A stretch of DNA of 64,000 bases from Micrasema longulum (taxonomy: Eukaryota; Arthropoda; Insecta; Trichoptera; Brachycentridae). Position 1 is the stretch's first letter, and each line of letters starts with the position of its first letter. Shown piece after piece: positions 1-14,800 of the stretch. Position numbers and translations under genes: made by a program. Below the pieces are notes generated by a model, which had not been told where the DNA came from, did not search any database, and saw nothing but the letters and a program-made list of their open reading frames with translations. Location of the stretch: the NCBI GenBank assembly GCA_022494885.1, contig JAGVSM010001702.1, positions 1 to 64,000 of the forward strand, written 5' to 3'.

Positions 1-870
1 AAATTCCTATGAGGTTTCCCAGTTCCGTGAATATTTTATTAAACACACAAAGTATTAAATATATAAATTCAAATTATTTTTTAATTCGTCTAATGAAGCG
101 TCGGACGGATTTGTACCGTGTTGCAGTCTACTATCTACAGCTTGTGAATTTGAAATCCATGGCGCTTCATTCTTTGAAAATCATTTTAAACGCATCTTAT
201 CATCTTGGTTTATACTGCCGGGATGTTTGTTAATCTCGGTCGCCTCTTTTACCAATTAAGTTAAGTGACTCTTCGGTCTCCCAGAGATTATTGGTTTTGG
301 CCGAATACCACACACAAACGGGGCATAAGTTTTCTTTTTAGCCGTAAAAGTAACGTAAAAAAAGTTGTATTCGCTGCTTCATGTAAATCAAATTTTTGTT
401 CTTTTTATAATGATGTGATAAATATTAATTTTAACAATGTTTTTTTTTGTTGAAAATTATGATTCAAATATATTTCTCTGTGTGCAGTTGGATAAATAAT
501 AGAGTTCTAGGTGTTAAATAAAGGAAAATCTTTGACAAGTGCTTTCGACTCGATAGCTAGTAAAAAGTATAAGTCTTGAATATTTATTACCTTAAGAGAA
601 ATAAACATTTATCATAGCTGTAAGACGAAAAACAACGACAATATCTGACAAAAGCCCTGCAGATAATTTACCAAACACTCAGTAAAAGAGGCAATGAAAT
701 TAGTAAAGTTAAGTACAATTGAAATCGCGATGTATACAATTGAAAAAAATGAGCATTTTGTGAAGAGTAAGTAACTCTTATAATAAATTTTATATTTGAA
801 GCACTAATTTTTTGGTTATTTATTATAATAACATAAATAAAACAACTGCTTTTGAATTATTTTTTTTTTT
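1..870. other. Non-genic AT-rich flank
   Basis: I see no gene, RNA or repeat I can name here. Short open frames at 9-233 and 265-453 show no motif and have the composition expected of chance frames. Confidence 0.5.
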
Positions 871-1047
871 TACTAACCGATTTCAAAGCTATAGAAGTTT
901 CTTTATCAAGGTATATTTAAGGAAACAATTATTATTTTCAATTATGGTTTTTGTATAATAGTGCTCTTTTGCGTACTTGCACTTTTCTCGCACTTAGTTA
1001 AGAATACCTTGATAAAGAAGCTTGTATAGCTTTAAAACCAGTCAGTA
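871..1047. repeat. Imperfect inverted repeat, MITE-like
   Basis: The left arm 871-918 and right arm 1003-1047 are reverse complements with a few mismatches; CTTTATCAAGGTAT on the left pairs with ATACCTTGATAAAG on the right. About 85 bp of loop lie between. The arrangement fits a small fold-back MITE; no target-site duplication was identified. Confidence 0.6.
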
Positions 1048-2592
1048 TAAAAAATAAATAAAAAGTGTTTAAACACAAAGCTGTTTTATTTATTTTATTT
1101 AGTAAGTTAATCGTTTATTTACAAAAAAACAATGCTTTTTGTAGGAGTGAAACTATTATGCGATACGAAGACTCACGGTCTTTGAAATGTTTTTTTCGGA
1201 TATGTGAAGGGAGTACTTAGCTGTTGCTATTCGACCATTTTATCAATATTAAAATTAAGGTATATAAAATATATTGTTTTAAGTAAAATAGGGTAGTGGA
1301 GAAAAAATAAAAGAAACAAATTATTTTTTTATTTTACATTATAAATAAGCAAGTTTTTATTTTGATATATGCAATAGTTCATTGAAAATTGAGATGAGAT
1401 TATATAACATTTCTTATCGTTTGCACATGTTTACAGGTCAAATGCCATAACACTGATATATATTTACTGTCTAAGAGTGATACTGATTTTGCTATTTATA
1501 TTAATTTATAGATCAAAACACAAATAAATTGCATAAACAAAAGTATTATTGTGATATGACATAATGCATTTAAAAAACAGTCTTAAAATTTATGAAAAAG
1601 TAAAATAAAACCCCCTATTTTGACAGAAACAGAACAGCTATTACGCAAATAGTTATTTACCAAAGTGAGAAAAAAACATTTTTTGAACGTTTTTTAAATA
1701 AATTAATTTTTATGCAGCTGGTGAATTGAACTTGTCTTTGAAATAAAACAACGAGGGTCGATGTCAATTTAAAAAAAAAAAAAAACTTTTTTTTAATTTG
1801 TTGTCGAAAAAGCGAAAGAATTCATTGTTACGGCAGAAAATGGCTGAAATTTACTCTCCTGTAAAAGAGCAATTTATGACATTGGCCCTTTGTGATCCAA
1901 GTTACATTATTATTAATTTCTTTTGGTGGCTTTTTATAAGTTTTTTGTTTCAATTAACAAAAAAGATTGATAAATTACGATTTATTTAGATTTACGAAAA
2001 TCACATTAAATTATTGTGTTCTTACTGGGAATTACACCCCATCAAAAAATCGTCATATCTATATAAATAGTCAATCGTCATAGCTGTTATGAAAGTTGCG
2101 ATCATAATAAAGTGTGGGGCGTAATTAAAACATTCTACACTACATACTAAAAACTTTTTCTTTCCTTTCTCGAACAAATTATCCACAGAAATATAAAAAA
2201 AATTGAATATGATTGCTTCAAATAATAAAATGGAATGTACAACCAATCAAAAGACAGATTCATCGTATAAAGTTTTAAATGTATCCTTTTGATTTTCAGA
2301 CTCTTGACTTGGAGCTAAAGTGACACTCGGGAAAAGCTTGTGCTAATCAGTGACATAAAAAAGTGGGAGCGACTTACTACTATCATACTGGATAAACATG
2401 ATCATGACATGATCTTCAGTATCTGCAGCCGATAAAAGGGAAAACTGGAGAAGCATAGCTAAAAGAGTCGGAGCTGTTAATGATAATCAAAATCCTTAGT
2501 AATGAGTAAACGACAGAAGAAAAAAACAAAGACAATCAACAATAAATTTAAAATTAAATTGATCTTGCTATTTTTTTCAGGAATTGTATAAG
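1048..2592. other. Downstream flank of P5CS
   Basis: AT-rich, without a recognisable coding region. It probably includes the P5CS 3'UTR. A minus-strand AATAAA at 1981-1986 is the nearest canonical polyadenylation hexamer to the stop codon; no other signal was found. Confidence 0.4.
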
Positions 2593-2855
2593 TCAACTAA
2601 TTGGTTGAGACTCATGTAACCAGACGCGTGTGCCTTCGTCTCCGAAGTCTGATACAGTGTGATCCTTTCCATTCAGAATCCATTTAGTCGTGAGCAGTCC
2701 TTCTACGCCAACTGGACCTCTTGCGTGAATCCTGGCAGTTGATATTCCAACTTCAGCTCCGAGGCCAAAGCGGAAACCATCTGCAAATCTCGAACTTGCG
2801 TTGTGGAAGACACAGGCGCTGTCCACGTGCTTCTGGAAATGAGCCGCTTCAGCGT
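2593..2855 (-). CDS. P5CS: P5CS exon 9: reductase C-terminus and stop
   Basis: Residues 711-797 and TGA. Reads [46 protein letters not shown] and ends WLHESQPIS. The human C-terminus runs LHENLPIPQRNTN, so this end is four residues shorter but in the right place. The acceptor AAATTTTTAG gives the correct phase. The nearest AATAAA on the minus strand is 1981-1986, about 600 nt downstream, so the 3'UTR end is uncertain. Confidence 0.96.
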
Positions 2856-5800
2856 CTAAAAATTTTAAAAAAGGAAAATAAATTTGGCGGTTCGAAATAA
2901 AAAAAAATTGAAAAGCCATTATTCAGTTTCCGACAAAACTTATTTTTCAACTACGCACATGCAGTAAAATTACTCGATATAAATGATTTAAGCAGAAAAT
3001 ACTTAGAATTTCAGCACAAAAATAGAGTGATAAACTTTCAGACAAGTGTATTTAACAACCTAATTAAAAAAAGATAATAAGAAACTTCAGCACTACGGGA
3101 AATTGGATACAAACATGTTTTCTTACGCGGGACGAAAATTTGAATATTAAATTGTACGTCAAAGTTTCTAGAATTTGCATGGATTTCAAAAAAAATCAAA
3201 CTACTTTAAACGACGTCGCTAGTTCATATGAATCAACCAATGATTAGAGGGTTGTGAAATATTTCCTGTTTAGGGTAAGCTAATGAACCAATCGGCAGAA
3301 CTGACTAAGAAGAAGCGAAAGAAAACTTGAGACGTCACACGCGGAGTAATTTCAGAAATACAAAACTTTAAAAAATCATAGCGCTAATAATAACGATACT
3401 TAAAAATTTAAAGAAATCTTTTTTTTGCTTGGTTCAATAGTCTCTTTAGTTAACAAATAAAAAAAACAATGAACTTCGTCATCGAGTAAAATATAATTTA
3501 ACTATGACTAACCATCTTCCGTTACGATAACATCAGTGTGGCTACTCCCAAACTTATGTATGTGATCCATCGCATCATCAGTATTTTTCACGACTTCAAT
3601 ACAGCATTCCAATGATCCATATTCATGTTTCATGCTCTTCGCTAAAGGTGGTCCAAATGTCAGTAGTTCAGTCAGATTTGGCCCGGCATTTATCTTCACA
3701 TTTTCGTTTTTCAGTAAATTGCAGACATCTTTGAAGAAAGTTCCCTGGGTAACCAGGTCTTCGTGGATAAGTAATGTTTCCATGGCATTGCAAGCAGCGG
3801 GGTAATCGCATTTAGCGTCTCTTATTATCTTTAAAGCTTTTTGTAAGTCAGCTTCTTTGTCTATATAAACATGACAGATTCCTTCAGAATGTCCTAATAC
3901 GGGTATGTGCTGTGATTGTTTCTGGATATTGCGTACTAGGTCTGAAGATCCTCTAGGAATAATGAGATCAATATGTTTTTCTAAACAAAGTAGATCACTG
4001 ATTTCTTCACGAGTAGAGATTAGGGAAATAGCATTTGAACAGCCAACATATGACAACGCTTCTTTGACAACTTCCATGAGTGCTTTGTTTGAGTTTGCTG
4101 CTTCTTTTCCTCCCTTAAGTAGAAGTCCGTTACCAGAAGCCATTGCTAGAGCGGCAACTTGAGGAAGAGAATCTGGTCTTGACTCGAAAATTACAAGTAA
4201 TACTCCTATTGGTACAGTCACTTGGGTAAGATCTAATCCTTCCGCTAACTTTGTTCTCCTGAGAACTCTTCCAACATTTTGGTGACTACTGTCTGCGATT
4301 TGCTTTAGTCCGTGAGCGAGACTTTTCAGCTTTGAAGGAGAAAGTGCTAATCTCGACATAAGTGGTGCAGCTAAGCTGTTATTTTTAGCAGCTTCCAAGT
4401 CTTCTGCGTTAGCTTTGAGAATAAATTCTTGTTTAGAAATTAAGAGGTCGGCAAGTTTATTCACAGCCTGGGCTCTTTCGTCTGGAGAAAGAGCTTGTAA
4501 GAGGCGGCTTCCTTGACGAGCTGCAACGGAAAAAAATAATGTTACGCTTTCATTTTTTAACAATTTTTTATTAAAATTAACTATTTTATTTTACAGAATG
4601 TAACCAATCTTATGTGAAAAGCTAATTTAAAAAAGTTAAGATAAAATTTTGAGCATTTGTAATAAAAATAAAATCATGTTTTTTTTTAAAAATATCTCGT
4701 TATTTTATACTTATGTTTTGAAATATATTAAATAATATGCTTATTTTAAAAAACGTGAAAATATCAACTAATGTAATACTTTATGTAGGACCTATTTATG
4801 TGTTTAGGGTAAAGTTTAACGTATAAAATAAATACTACCATTAACTTGTTTTTACAACAAAAACTTAATACCTACGTACTATGTGTGTTCAATGTAAACA
4901 TGGTAAGCATTTTAAGCTCATTGTATTGCCATAAAATAACCCCTAAACCAAAAAACAAAATAATATTTATAAGAATAATAATTGTTGTAGGTTGGTTGGA
5001 AGAAATTGCCATTTGGCAATAAGCCCGCCAATGTACAAATAACATTATGTACAAAAAGTTAAATAAATAAATAATAACATATATTAAATATAATAGAAAA
5101 ATAAAGACAATTTTACTTAAAAGTAATCAAAACGTAAATATTTTATACCTATTGTGAAAAATTATTTATTGATTTTGTTCATTAAAGCCCCAGAGGCATA
5201 TACAAAAAACATATAATACATGCTTACGTACTTAAAAATAAAATGCAAATCGTATACATTTGTATATTTATAGCAAGTTTTTTGATATTTAACCATGTAA
5301 AATAAATTTCGAAAATTGATACCATTTTCAGCAAGAGTTTCCACTGGAGCTGATCCTCCCTCCACATTAGTGAAGAATGTTCCAACCTTCCTTCCGCTGA
5401 TGATAGTCTTGATTGCCTTCTCCTGCATACCATTGCAGATCACTACACTAACTCCTCTATTTAGTGCCCAGGTGGCTGCATTCACTTTGGAATCCATTCC
5501 ACCAGTTCCCACCTTAAAAATATTTCACAAACCTCATTAATTGCAATCTTCGTTAGTAAGATTTAAACTATACGTGATATTTTAAATGTATCATCGTATA
5601 AATATAATATATATATACATTTAAATATACAAATAAATAAATATATATATATATATTTATTACTCTTCGTAGATCTTTTCGCTATTAATACTGTGTGGGA
5701 TAAGAGGATGGATTGGAATGGGTTGGTTAAAAGTCAAGTAAATAATGTTTTTTAATATATTGGATACCATTATTTAATTAAACTTGTTTGTCTTTGTTAC

Positions 5801-8800
5801 ATATTTTTTTTTTGTTTAGTTTCTTGTACCTACGTTTCTTCATGTAACTTTTTAAATTGTCTTCGGTCGTATGTAGGGTTCATAGTCCATAATTGATGAC
5901 ACACACGTGCTAAAACGTTTTACTTGAAATAGTGTGACGAAGAAAGCAATGCCATCATTTTCTTTAGAATCTAATATCACATTTAATGAAACTCTATCAT
6001 TATTGCACATGAAATCGGGAGCATCGTTCTGCAGTACATTCATACCGTCCCTACTGTGAAAAAATTAACTAAAAAGGAACGTTGCCTGTAAAGAAATTAC
6101 AGGAATGAATTTACGAAACGAATTAGTTACAGAATAAAGCCACTAATTCCGTTCCGAAGCGCTCGCATGCATCCGCACGGCAAGCCAAACGCCCCATCCA
6201 CACGTTTGCCCCTGTCGACGCTTGGCAAGCGTGTGGAACCACCCTTAAAAATAAGAGTGAGGCGCATGCTCTAATAATTGTGGTTTGAAAGATATATTTT
6301 TATTTGTGTAATTGTGAGTGAAGGTTAGTATTTAGAAATAAAAAAAACAATTCAACAAACCAGCTAAAGAATTGCAAACTTGAAACACGGTTTTATTTGT
6401 AAGTGAATTAGTATGAACCTTTTTGAAATTTTACACCGTTATTGAAAAAAAACTGGCAAATAACAAAATACCAAAACATAAAATACAGAATTTAAAATAA
6501 TAAATGAATTGAAAGAATCAAAAATTCTCCTAAAATATTTTTGATTAAAATATCTTTATTAGAAGTAAATTAAAACATTAAAAATGTTTCTATTGGAATT
6601 TTTGTTTGACTTATACCCGTATGCAGAGACAAACCTTAAGATGAGGAAAGTACATTCTATTATCTTCACCTTCGGGTTATTCTCTGCATTTGAAATTAGA
6701 ATGTACTTTCCTCACCTTAAGTTTTGTCTCTGCATACGGGTATTAATCTACATTGTTTTACGAAGTAGGTAGGTAGTAGGTTATAAATAAACTTTTATAC
6801 ATTTAACTAAAACATTTTCATGGTAAATTAAATTTTTGCTACTAAAACACTGCTCCCAATGTCAGATTATTGGTTTATAAAATTGAGTTATTTAAAAACA
6901 ATGAAATTTCAGATCACAATGTTAGAGTGTTCTTGATTTTTTTCAAGACCAAACCTGTATTTCAATATTTAAAAGACTTACTTTAGATTTATTTCCAAAT
7001 TCAATGTTGTTCAGATCATTAGAAGTGTATGTGTGCATCATTCTTGCTCCATCCATCCACGGGGGCTTGTTGTAGATTCCATCAACGTCTGACATTAGAA
7101 TCAGCAGATCAGCTTGAATTTCTGCAGATAACATGGCAGACAAACTGTCATTGTCTTTTATGATAATCCCCTGCAAATAATAACATTTGAACATAGTTCG
7201 TCAAATTAAACACGAGCGCAATAAATCGCAATCGAGATAAATCGAGATAAATCGAGAAAAAAAGTATGATCTTTTTAATGCAATATGGCATTGATTACTA
7301 CGTATTATGATATGGTCTAGGCCAGAGGTTGGCAAACTGCGGCTTGTGAGCCACATGCGGGTCTTTAGCCACTTGACCGCGGCTCACACAGCGCAAGTTT
7401 CACTTTCATTTGATCAATTTTGTCTACCAGTTCTAAAGAAGGACTTTCAGGATTATTGCCACTGAAAGTTCCAACACGTGGCAAGAAAATTGCAAATGCT
7501 GTGCATACAAAAAATGCACGGGAAAACATGCAATTAAACTCGATAAAATTGTTTCAATGATGCAAATGGGGTAAAATGGTTTTTTTTTTAATTTAAAGTA
7601 AAAAATAGATCACGAGATACTTTTTTAGCATTGTATCATTTATCAAGAACCGCATTGTGTGGACATTTCCAAAAGAAGTGTTTAATGATCAATATTGTCA
7701 TCACAATTTTAGCTTAAGCTTTTTATCATCGCTAATTCAAAGAATTTATAGTTAAAATGGAAAGCGAATACGCATATTTTCTGCTGCTAATGCACATACT
7801 TTATTATTAAGGTATGTTGCCATTACAGAAAACACAGTTTAAAACATTACGGAATTTGGCTCTCAAAGAATATCTTAATTGTTTAACTGATAATCTTTGG
7901 CTCTTTTGACTGATGAGTTTGCCGACCACTGGTCTAGGCTGTGGCTCAAACTTTGAGGTAGGGCGGTCAAAATAGGTGGGAGGATAGCTTTTACAGAAAA
8001 TGATGGGTGATGGGGTAAAACGGGGGTCAATTCAGATTCAGGAAATCATTTTACATAAGAATCAGTAGAAATGGTGTCAGGGCCGTTTTTTATGCAGATT
8101 TTACTTACTCTTCTATTGCTGGATCCAGCTACTTCTGTCTCGTCCGTGATATGCATTGGAGGACTAACAGCATCATTCGTATTGACAATTGGCACAATAT
8201 TCAACGAAATCAACTCTGATAAGGTAGAAAATAGATTTTTTCTAGTGTGCTCATTGTAGAAGTCTGGTTTTGTTACTAAAACCTGAAAAAAAAACTTGGT
8301 TATAGGCGCGTTTTGAGAGTTTTATTTTATTTTTTTTATTTATTTTATTTATTTCGAATACAAACAGATGTACAGGTTAAATGAATATTTAAAATATATA
8401 TATATATAAAATGTAAACATAGTGGGCCTGCCATCCAATTATATGTATTCACTAAATAATACTGTAATAAAGCGACGACGGCTTGAAGTTTAAACTATAT
8501 AAATAATAAATATACCATATATTAAAATAAGATAAATATGGACAAAACAAGGAGATAGTGGAAAGAAAAAGAAGGAAATTGATAAGGAGTGGTAAAGGGT
8601 GATTGAAGGAAAGTAAGAGTGGAAAATTGCATTTGATTTAATGATTAAATGAATTATGAATGAAGAGCATGAATCAAGCCTATTAATTCTCTTCTGTACA
8701 TATTGTATGGAGTGTTAAATATATCAAGACTATTAAATTTTTTGTTAAATGTTTCACATATACGAGGGATTGTAGAATGTTTCCGATGATTAGTTTTAAA

Positions 8801-11800
8801 TTTACGAATATAGAAAATATCAGAGAGTCTAGTTGGCCATCTGAGAGTTTGGCTATCAGAGAGTTTAGATTGCTAGAAATATATGTCAGCGTAATAAATA
8901 AGTTCAAAGGTTTTTAAATTGTTAACAGACTATTTGACTAAGCCAAAAAGAGCATTTATAATTTTTTTAATTTGCTTTTTTATAACTCAATTTTTTTCAT
9001 TACTCCGTGCGTGGCGTCATAAGTTCTCTTCAGTAAGTTGTCTTAATTGATGGGTTGGCTTTCCGAGTACCGGAAACCTATCACAACAGTCTATCATCGG
9101 TTAATTTAGAAGAATTTTTCATGTCATTTAAAGAAGTTAAATTTTATTTTTTTCCATTCTATTTGGAGAAACTTCGCCTTAGAATTAAATACTTTAATTT
9201 TTACCTCGCTTAAAAAAAGGTTTTCGTATCAAGTTTCCCGTAGCACTGAACTTCTTCCTCATTTAACGGTTTAACCAGAATTAAATAAGAGTCCAAAGGG
9301 ATGAAGCATAAAGTTCTGTATATTACTTTAAAAAAATTATCCTTTCCAGCGAAAAATACAAACCTGAGCAATTTTGACTCCATATTGAGCAAACATAGCG
9401 TCGTACAGTGACATGAGACCCGATTGACCAACAGCAGCGGCAGCTCTTGGTTCCAGTATACTAAAAGCATCCTGAAATAAAAAAATAAATAAATATAATT
9501 TAATGAAGGTAGGCCTGTATGGAATGAAACAGTGGTCTTCAAAATTAATGAGTCAATTATCTAAATATCTGAATATTTTTACCTCTCTAGAATGATCCTT
9601 TGGCATGAGGGTTTCCCTCATAGACAGTGACATGAGTAGTTCTTGGGATAACTTTTGCTTTCCAAAAGCAACAGCTCCACTAGTCACCATGATGCATTCT
9701 CTTCCTTCGTTTTGACACTCAGCCACCTGGATATTCAAAATCAAGTTTTAGTAAAACATTTAAGATTCAGATGTTTCTTGTCCACGGCACGCAATATATT
9801 TATACGTTTATTTTTTATTTTTTGGAAAAGAAAAAAATTAGTACACCATCATAATTATCATTATCGTCATCATTATCATCATATTTTTTTCAATTGCATC
9901 TAATTGTGCATAGCAGGGAAGTGTGGTGAGGTTTCTGATCAGGGAAGCAGTTACTTGATACAAGATACACGAGTAAAACATTTACCTACTACCAACACAG
10001 TAATTCGAGTAAGTGCTTTCAAATAAACTGAAAAGCAATTTTATGCCATAATTTAAGCGTGAAAGGTTTTTAGTCATAATTAATTATTATAATACTATCG
10101 TGTCAACTGATTTAAGTGTTGAATTTGTTATAAAATCCTTACAATAAATACAAAATAAACAAGTATTGGTTAGTAAGAATTGCTTCCACAGACATACTAA
10201 AAATCTAAAATTTGCGCATGCGTGGACTTCTAAGTTCAGTACTGGGGAATCAAAAGACTAACGCAAATCTATATTCCAGAATTAGATGGAGTACAAGTGT
10301 ATTTTACTTCAGTCCGCGCATAACTGCGCACTCAGCAGGTTGTGGTAGGCTTGCCGTTAATTTTAGAATTTATTAATGAATGAATACTGAACCCATCTCA
10401 GATTGCTTCGATTAAAAAACAAACTAATAATAAATAACAAAATTCTGGTTACTAAAAAGATAGGTTACTTTTGGCTGATTTTATTAAATAAAATGAAAAT
10501 TAGATACTAAATTCTTAGAAGCCAAATTTTAAGGAAAGCATTGGTTCCATCCAACCTATGGATGGACCGCGCATGGTGCATCGGGAATTGAATTGGTGAC
10601 TATGAAATTGATATTTAAAAACTACCCTGTCAAAAATCGCACCCAGGACATGGTAAACAAAAAAAAATGTTAGCCATTAAAAACCATTTCAACGAGATTA
10701 AATTTTTCAAAGGTTAAATCCATGATTTGTCTACTGGACAAATTATAAGTATTGTCGCGACATACCTGTTCAACAATAGAAGCCAATCTTCCCAGAGCCA
10801 GGCCATTATAGTCTTCCCTGGTGATAACAGCGCTGCCAAGTTTGATCACCAACCTCTTGGCATATTTCAACTGAGACCTCTCTCCAAAAGATGATTGTCT
10901 CTGCAAATTACGATCATCGGCTCTATCATCCTGAAAAAAACAAATTGACCGGTATTAAGAAATTAATTAAATACATGTGTGCGTAAGAAAGAGAGTGGAA
11001 AAAAACCAATCAGTTACAGAGGTAAAGTAATCAGTCTTAGGCCTAATTACAGTGGTGAATTACATCACAGAGCACCCAGGCTTGAGAAAAATCACATTTT
11101 AATTTTTGCGTTCTCACCGGGAATCGTACCCGGAACCTTCGTGGGTCAAGCGTCTTGACCACTACACCACAGAGGCCGCCAAGGCTCTTCCATCTGTTGA
11201 CTTTTGTGAAGTAAAAGAGCTGAAACCTTTATCACGTGGGTGACAGTGTGTAAAGTGGCCACTTAAACCAGCCAATGAAAGGTCATAAGCCCGGTAAATG
11301 CCTAGACTTCCATATTCCCTTCTCAAAAATGTTTTCCCTCTCTGTTAAAATAAACTCAAATATGAATAACTCCCTAGGGAGGAAATCCAGCCAGTCTGCA
11401 AGCATTCGGACATACTCAAACATTGTTGATAAAATGTTTGTTATTATTGCCACTGCGATAAAATTATTTTCTGTATTTTATTAATATCTACTTATAATAT
11501 TATCCTTATCAATGTTTAAGATTCCAGACCAAGTTTACAGATAGTTATTACAACGTAATAAGTTTATTAGACTTCAAACTATGGATAAGAAGCAGGAAAC
11601 ACAACTATATAATAGATAAGCATAAGTATGTTTGGATTGTCTGCAATTTATTATCAACATAAGTTTGTTTTGTTAAGTACATTAAACAGTCAGTAAAACG
11701 GATAAAATTATTTATTTCTTGTCTCGATTGGCCAATATTTATCTCGAGGTTAATAAACAATGACAATAATAATTATCCATCAAAATAATTGAACGGTTTG

Positions 11801-14800
11801 ACTCAAAATCGTTTGTGATTGGTCACAGGCTAAGCCATGATAGATAAATTATTAGAATAAATAGAAGTAAGAAAAAATGAAAAGTATGATCACTGAGAAT
11901 GAAAATATATTTACGGTGAATGAAAATACTGAAAAATATATTGAAATGAGGGTAAGTGGCGGAGACAGATTGACCGGTGCCTAAAATTCAACTTTGGTAA
12001 ATAAATGTTCTTGGCAGGATACGAAATAACGCGTTCACTGTTGTGCCTACCCTTAAGTATTTAATTGGAAAAACAAGGGTTAAAGTAGGCTGAATGCTGT
12101 CAAAATGCGATCTCTGCATTTTAACATGCATTGACGGTCATGCTTGGGACCAACAGATTGCAACAAAAAACTTTAATAAAAAATACCCTGAAAGTTCGTG
12201 TCAGTATGAACTCCCTCGACATGTAAGAAAAACATAATGTTATGACTACAAAATAAATTTATTCAAGAGTTTACTTATGCATGCATACAAAAATTATTCA
12301 ATACGTCCCATGATAACAAACTCAATTTCTAGAGTTACTAGAAATTCCACCCTGATGCTGCAAAAGCAATCGAAAATTTACACAACTTTCGGTAAAAGAG
12401 GATTGGTCTACTTCACCATTATTGTGTACAATCTACTTTCATTGTTCATAAGGACAATTAGTAAATCCTATCACTATTAAAATTACTATGAAGAAATAAA
12501 TAATGAGATAGATTAATGGGTGGATCCGGTCAAATAGGTAAAAACAAGTTTTTATTTATAGTGTTTTTGTTTGAGTTGTACGTATTTTTATTATGTTGTT
12601 TATGCATTTGAGATATTGATTGACGTATGATTATTGAGGCGTGTTTCAAAATTACTTAAAATTTTCGCATCGAGACGGGGCAACCTAGTAACGGAACATT
12701 TTTATTAATTAAAAAAAGTAATACATAAATTGTAAAATGACAAATAACTAAAAAATAAAAAATACTTGGAAGGGATGAGTTCACATTGGTCCATTTTTTA
12801 AGACTGATAAAAGGTTTTCGAGGATTCAGCCATTTTAGAGTGTATAAATTTTTCAGTGAGTCAGTACAGCTTCCAGAACAAACTTGTCTCTGGTTATGCT
12901 GATTGCAAGAGCAGTCAGGCAGCTGAACATTTATACCTTAATAATGTCGACCCATTGCTCAAGGGTTCCTGGTTTGATATTTTGTCCCAATATATCGCCT
13001 TAAATGTTTTTTGATTTGTAATGTTATTCTGGTAAAAACATATTTATTTGAATTTAACTTAAATTAATTTGAATCTCTCATGCTAACGCATGTTGAAATA
13101 ATGTACGATAGGTCCAAAAATGTCGAGATCTGTACATTATGTAAGGCAGAGATAAGCATTATGGACAAAATCATGAATGGAGTTTTGCGTTGGTTTGGAC
13201 GAGTTTTGGAAATAGGCGGTTAAATAAAAGCTGAAAATATATGCGCTTTTATGTTGATGGATGAATAAAACAGAAAGGCCGAGAAAGATATGGCATGACT
13301 AAATCATACAAATACCTGAAGATGGACATTGGACAGTCGGAATAATCCGCACGCGTGCATGAGAACATACATAAATAACAGTAACTTACAAATGTGTAAA
13401 TATGTTTTCCTTATACATGTTGTTTGAAAGAGAGTAGAACAAAACAAATTTGCCCAAATGGCTCGCCTCATATGTCACGATTTTTTTATTACGATTATTA
13501 AAATGTTTTTATTGTCAAATTCTCAGATTTTGGTCTTTGCACTTTAATTGAAAAAAATTCTAAGGCTTGCATCAGCTTTAAATAAATTTTGTTTGTCTTA
13601 GAAGTGTTGTTGCCGTTGTACTAGTGCAAAAAATTGGCGCAGATAATCATTTGAAAGAAAATATTATATAACAGAGTACTAAAAAATGACACAAAAAATA
13701 TAAACATGAATTTGATTTATGAACTACCTGCATCTAATAAATAATTGTTCATTGTGAATTTTTATAAATAAATTTAAATGTTCACGGAAACAGAGAGAGA
13801 GGGGGGGAAAGTAGAGTTGGAGCTATACAATGTCTTCTCCCTTTAATGTACTTTTTATTTGATATTTATATTTTTACTTTTTCAGAATTCACTTATTTTT
13901 CCCCTCTCCTCCTGCATTCATAATAAATTAATATGAAATCTGTAATTGGTCTTACTTTTTTTAATTGTTCTTTTGTACCTTGTTTTAAATTAATACTGTA
14001 TTATTTACTTATTAAATAAAAAAATAAATAAACTCCCTCGTTATTTGCATAGTTAAGCCTACCTAACTATATTTTGAGTTTGTCCAAATTTTTGTCGACA
14101 AGGACTGGATTCGACTTCCTGGTAAGCTGTTACCATTAACATGGTGAATGTTACACATTGTGTAAAGTGGCCACTTAAACCAGCCAATGACAGGTCATAA
14201 GCCTTGTAGATGCCTAGACTTCTATATTACCTTCTCTAACATTTTTACCATACCTAACTTAGTTCGAAGAAACAATTATATTTGATAATTTTTCTCTTCT
14301 TTTACTATATGTATTTTTTTTAAATGACTATTAACACAAATTTTCATTCTCGCATAACGGTAACTGTAAATTAAAATTAAAGTAAATTGAAAAAGTTGTA
14401 GTCAATTCGCGTTTTTTATTATTAGCGGATGACTTGAAGCTATTTTTGAGGGTTAAAACTTTGAATGATTTTCTTACTCTCCAGGCGGATATAATAAACG
14501 TATCTAAATGGGGAAGACGAAATAAATTATTGTTTAATAATTCAAAATGCTCAGTTATGTCTTTCACTAGGGCCCACAAAACGATTTTTTCCGCTAGAGA
14601 ATAAATGGCCAGAATCTTATGCGGACTTCGAAGGTTAAAGATCTGGGCATCACTTTTGTGAGTTTCCTGACATTTCATGATCAGATCGAAACAGTTTGTG
14701 GTAGTTCGTTGAAGATGTTTGGATTCGTCTTGCGTACTGCCAGGGTTTTTGGTAATACACGAGTACTGAGAATTCTTTATAACTCGTTGGTGCGCCGTAG

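Noticed and set aside
2565..2592. Plus-strand polypyrimidine tract and CAG resembling a splice acceptor
   Set aside because: No plus-strand coding sequence follows; the sequence beyond is the antisense of the last P5CS exon.
3905..4162. Plus-strand open frame of 85 codons
   Set aside because: It is the antisense shadow of the large P5CS reductase exon.
5162..5322. Read-through extension of P5CS exon 7 as coding
   Set aside because: The frame stays open past 5323 but leaves the family alignment immediately. The donor AATG|GTATCA joins exon 8 in phase.
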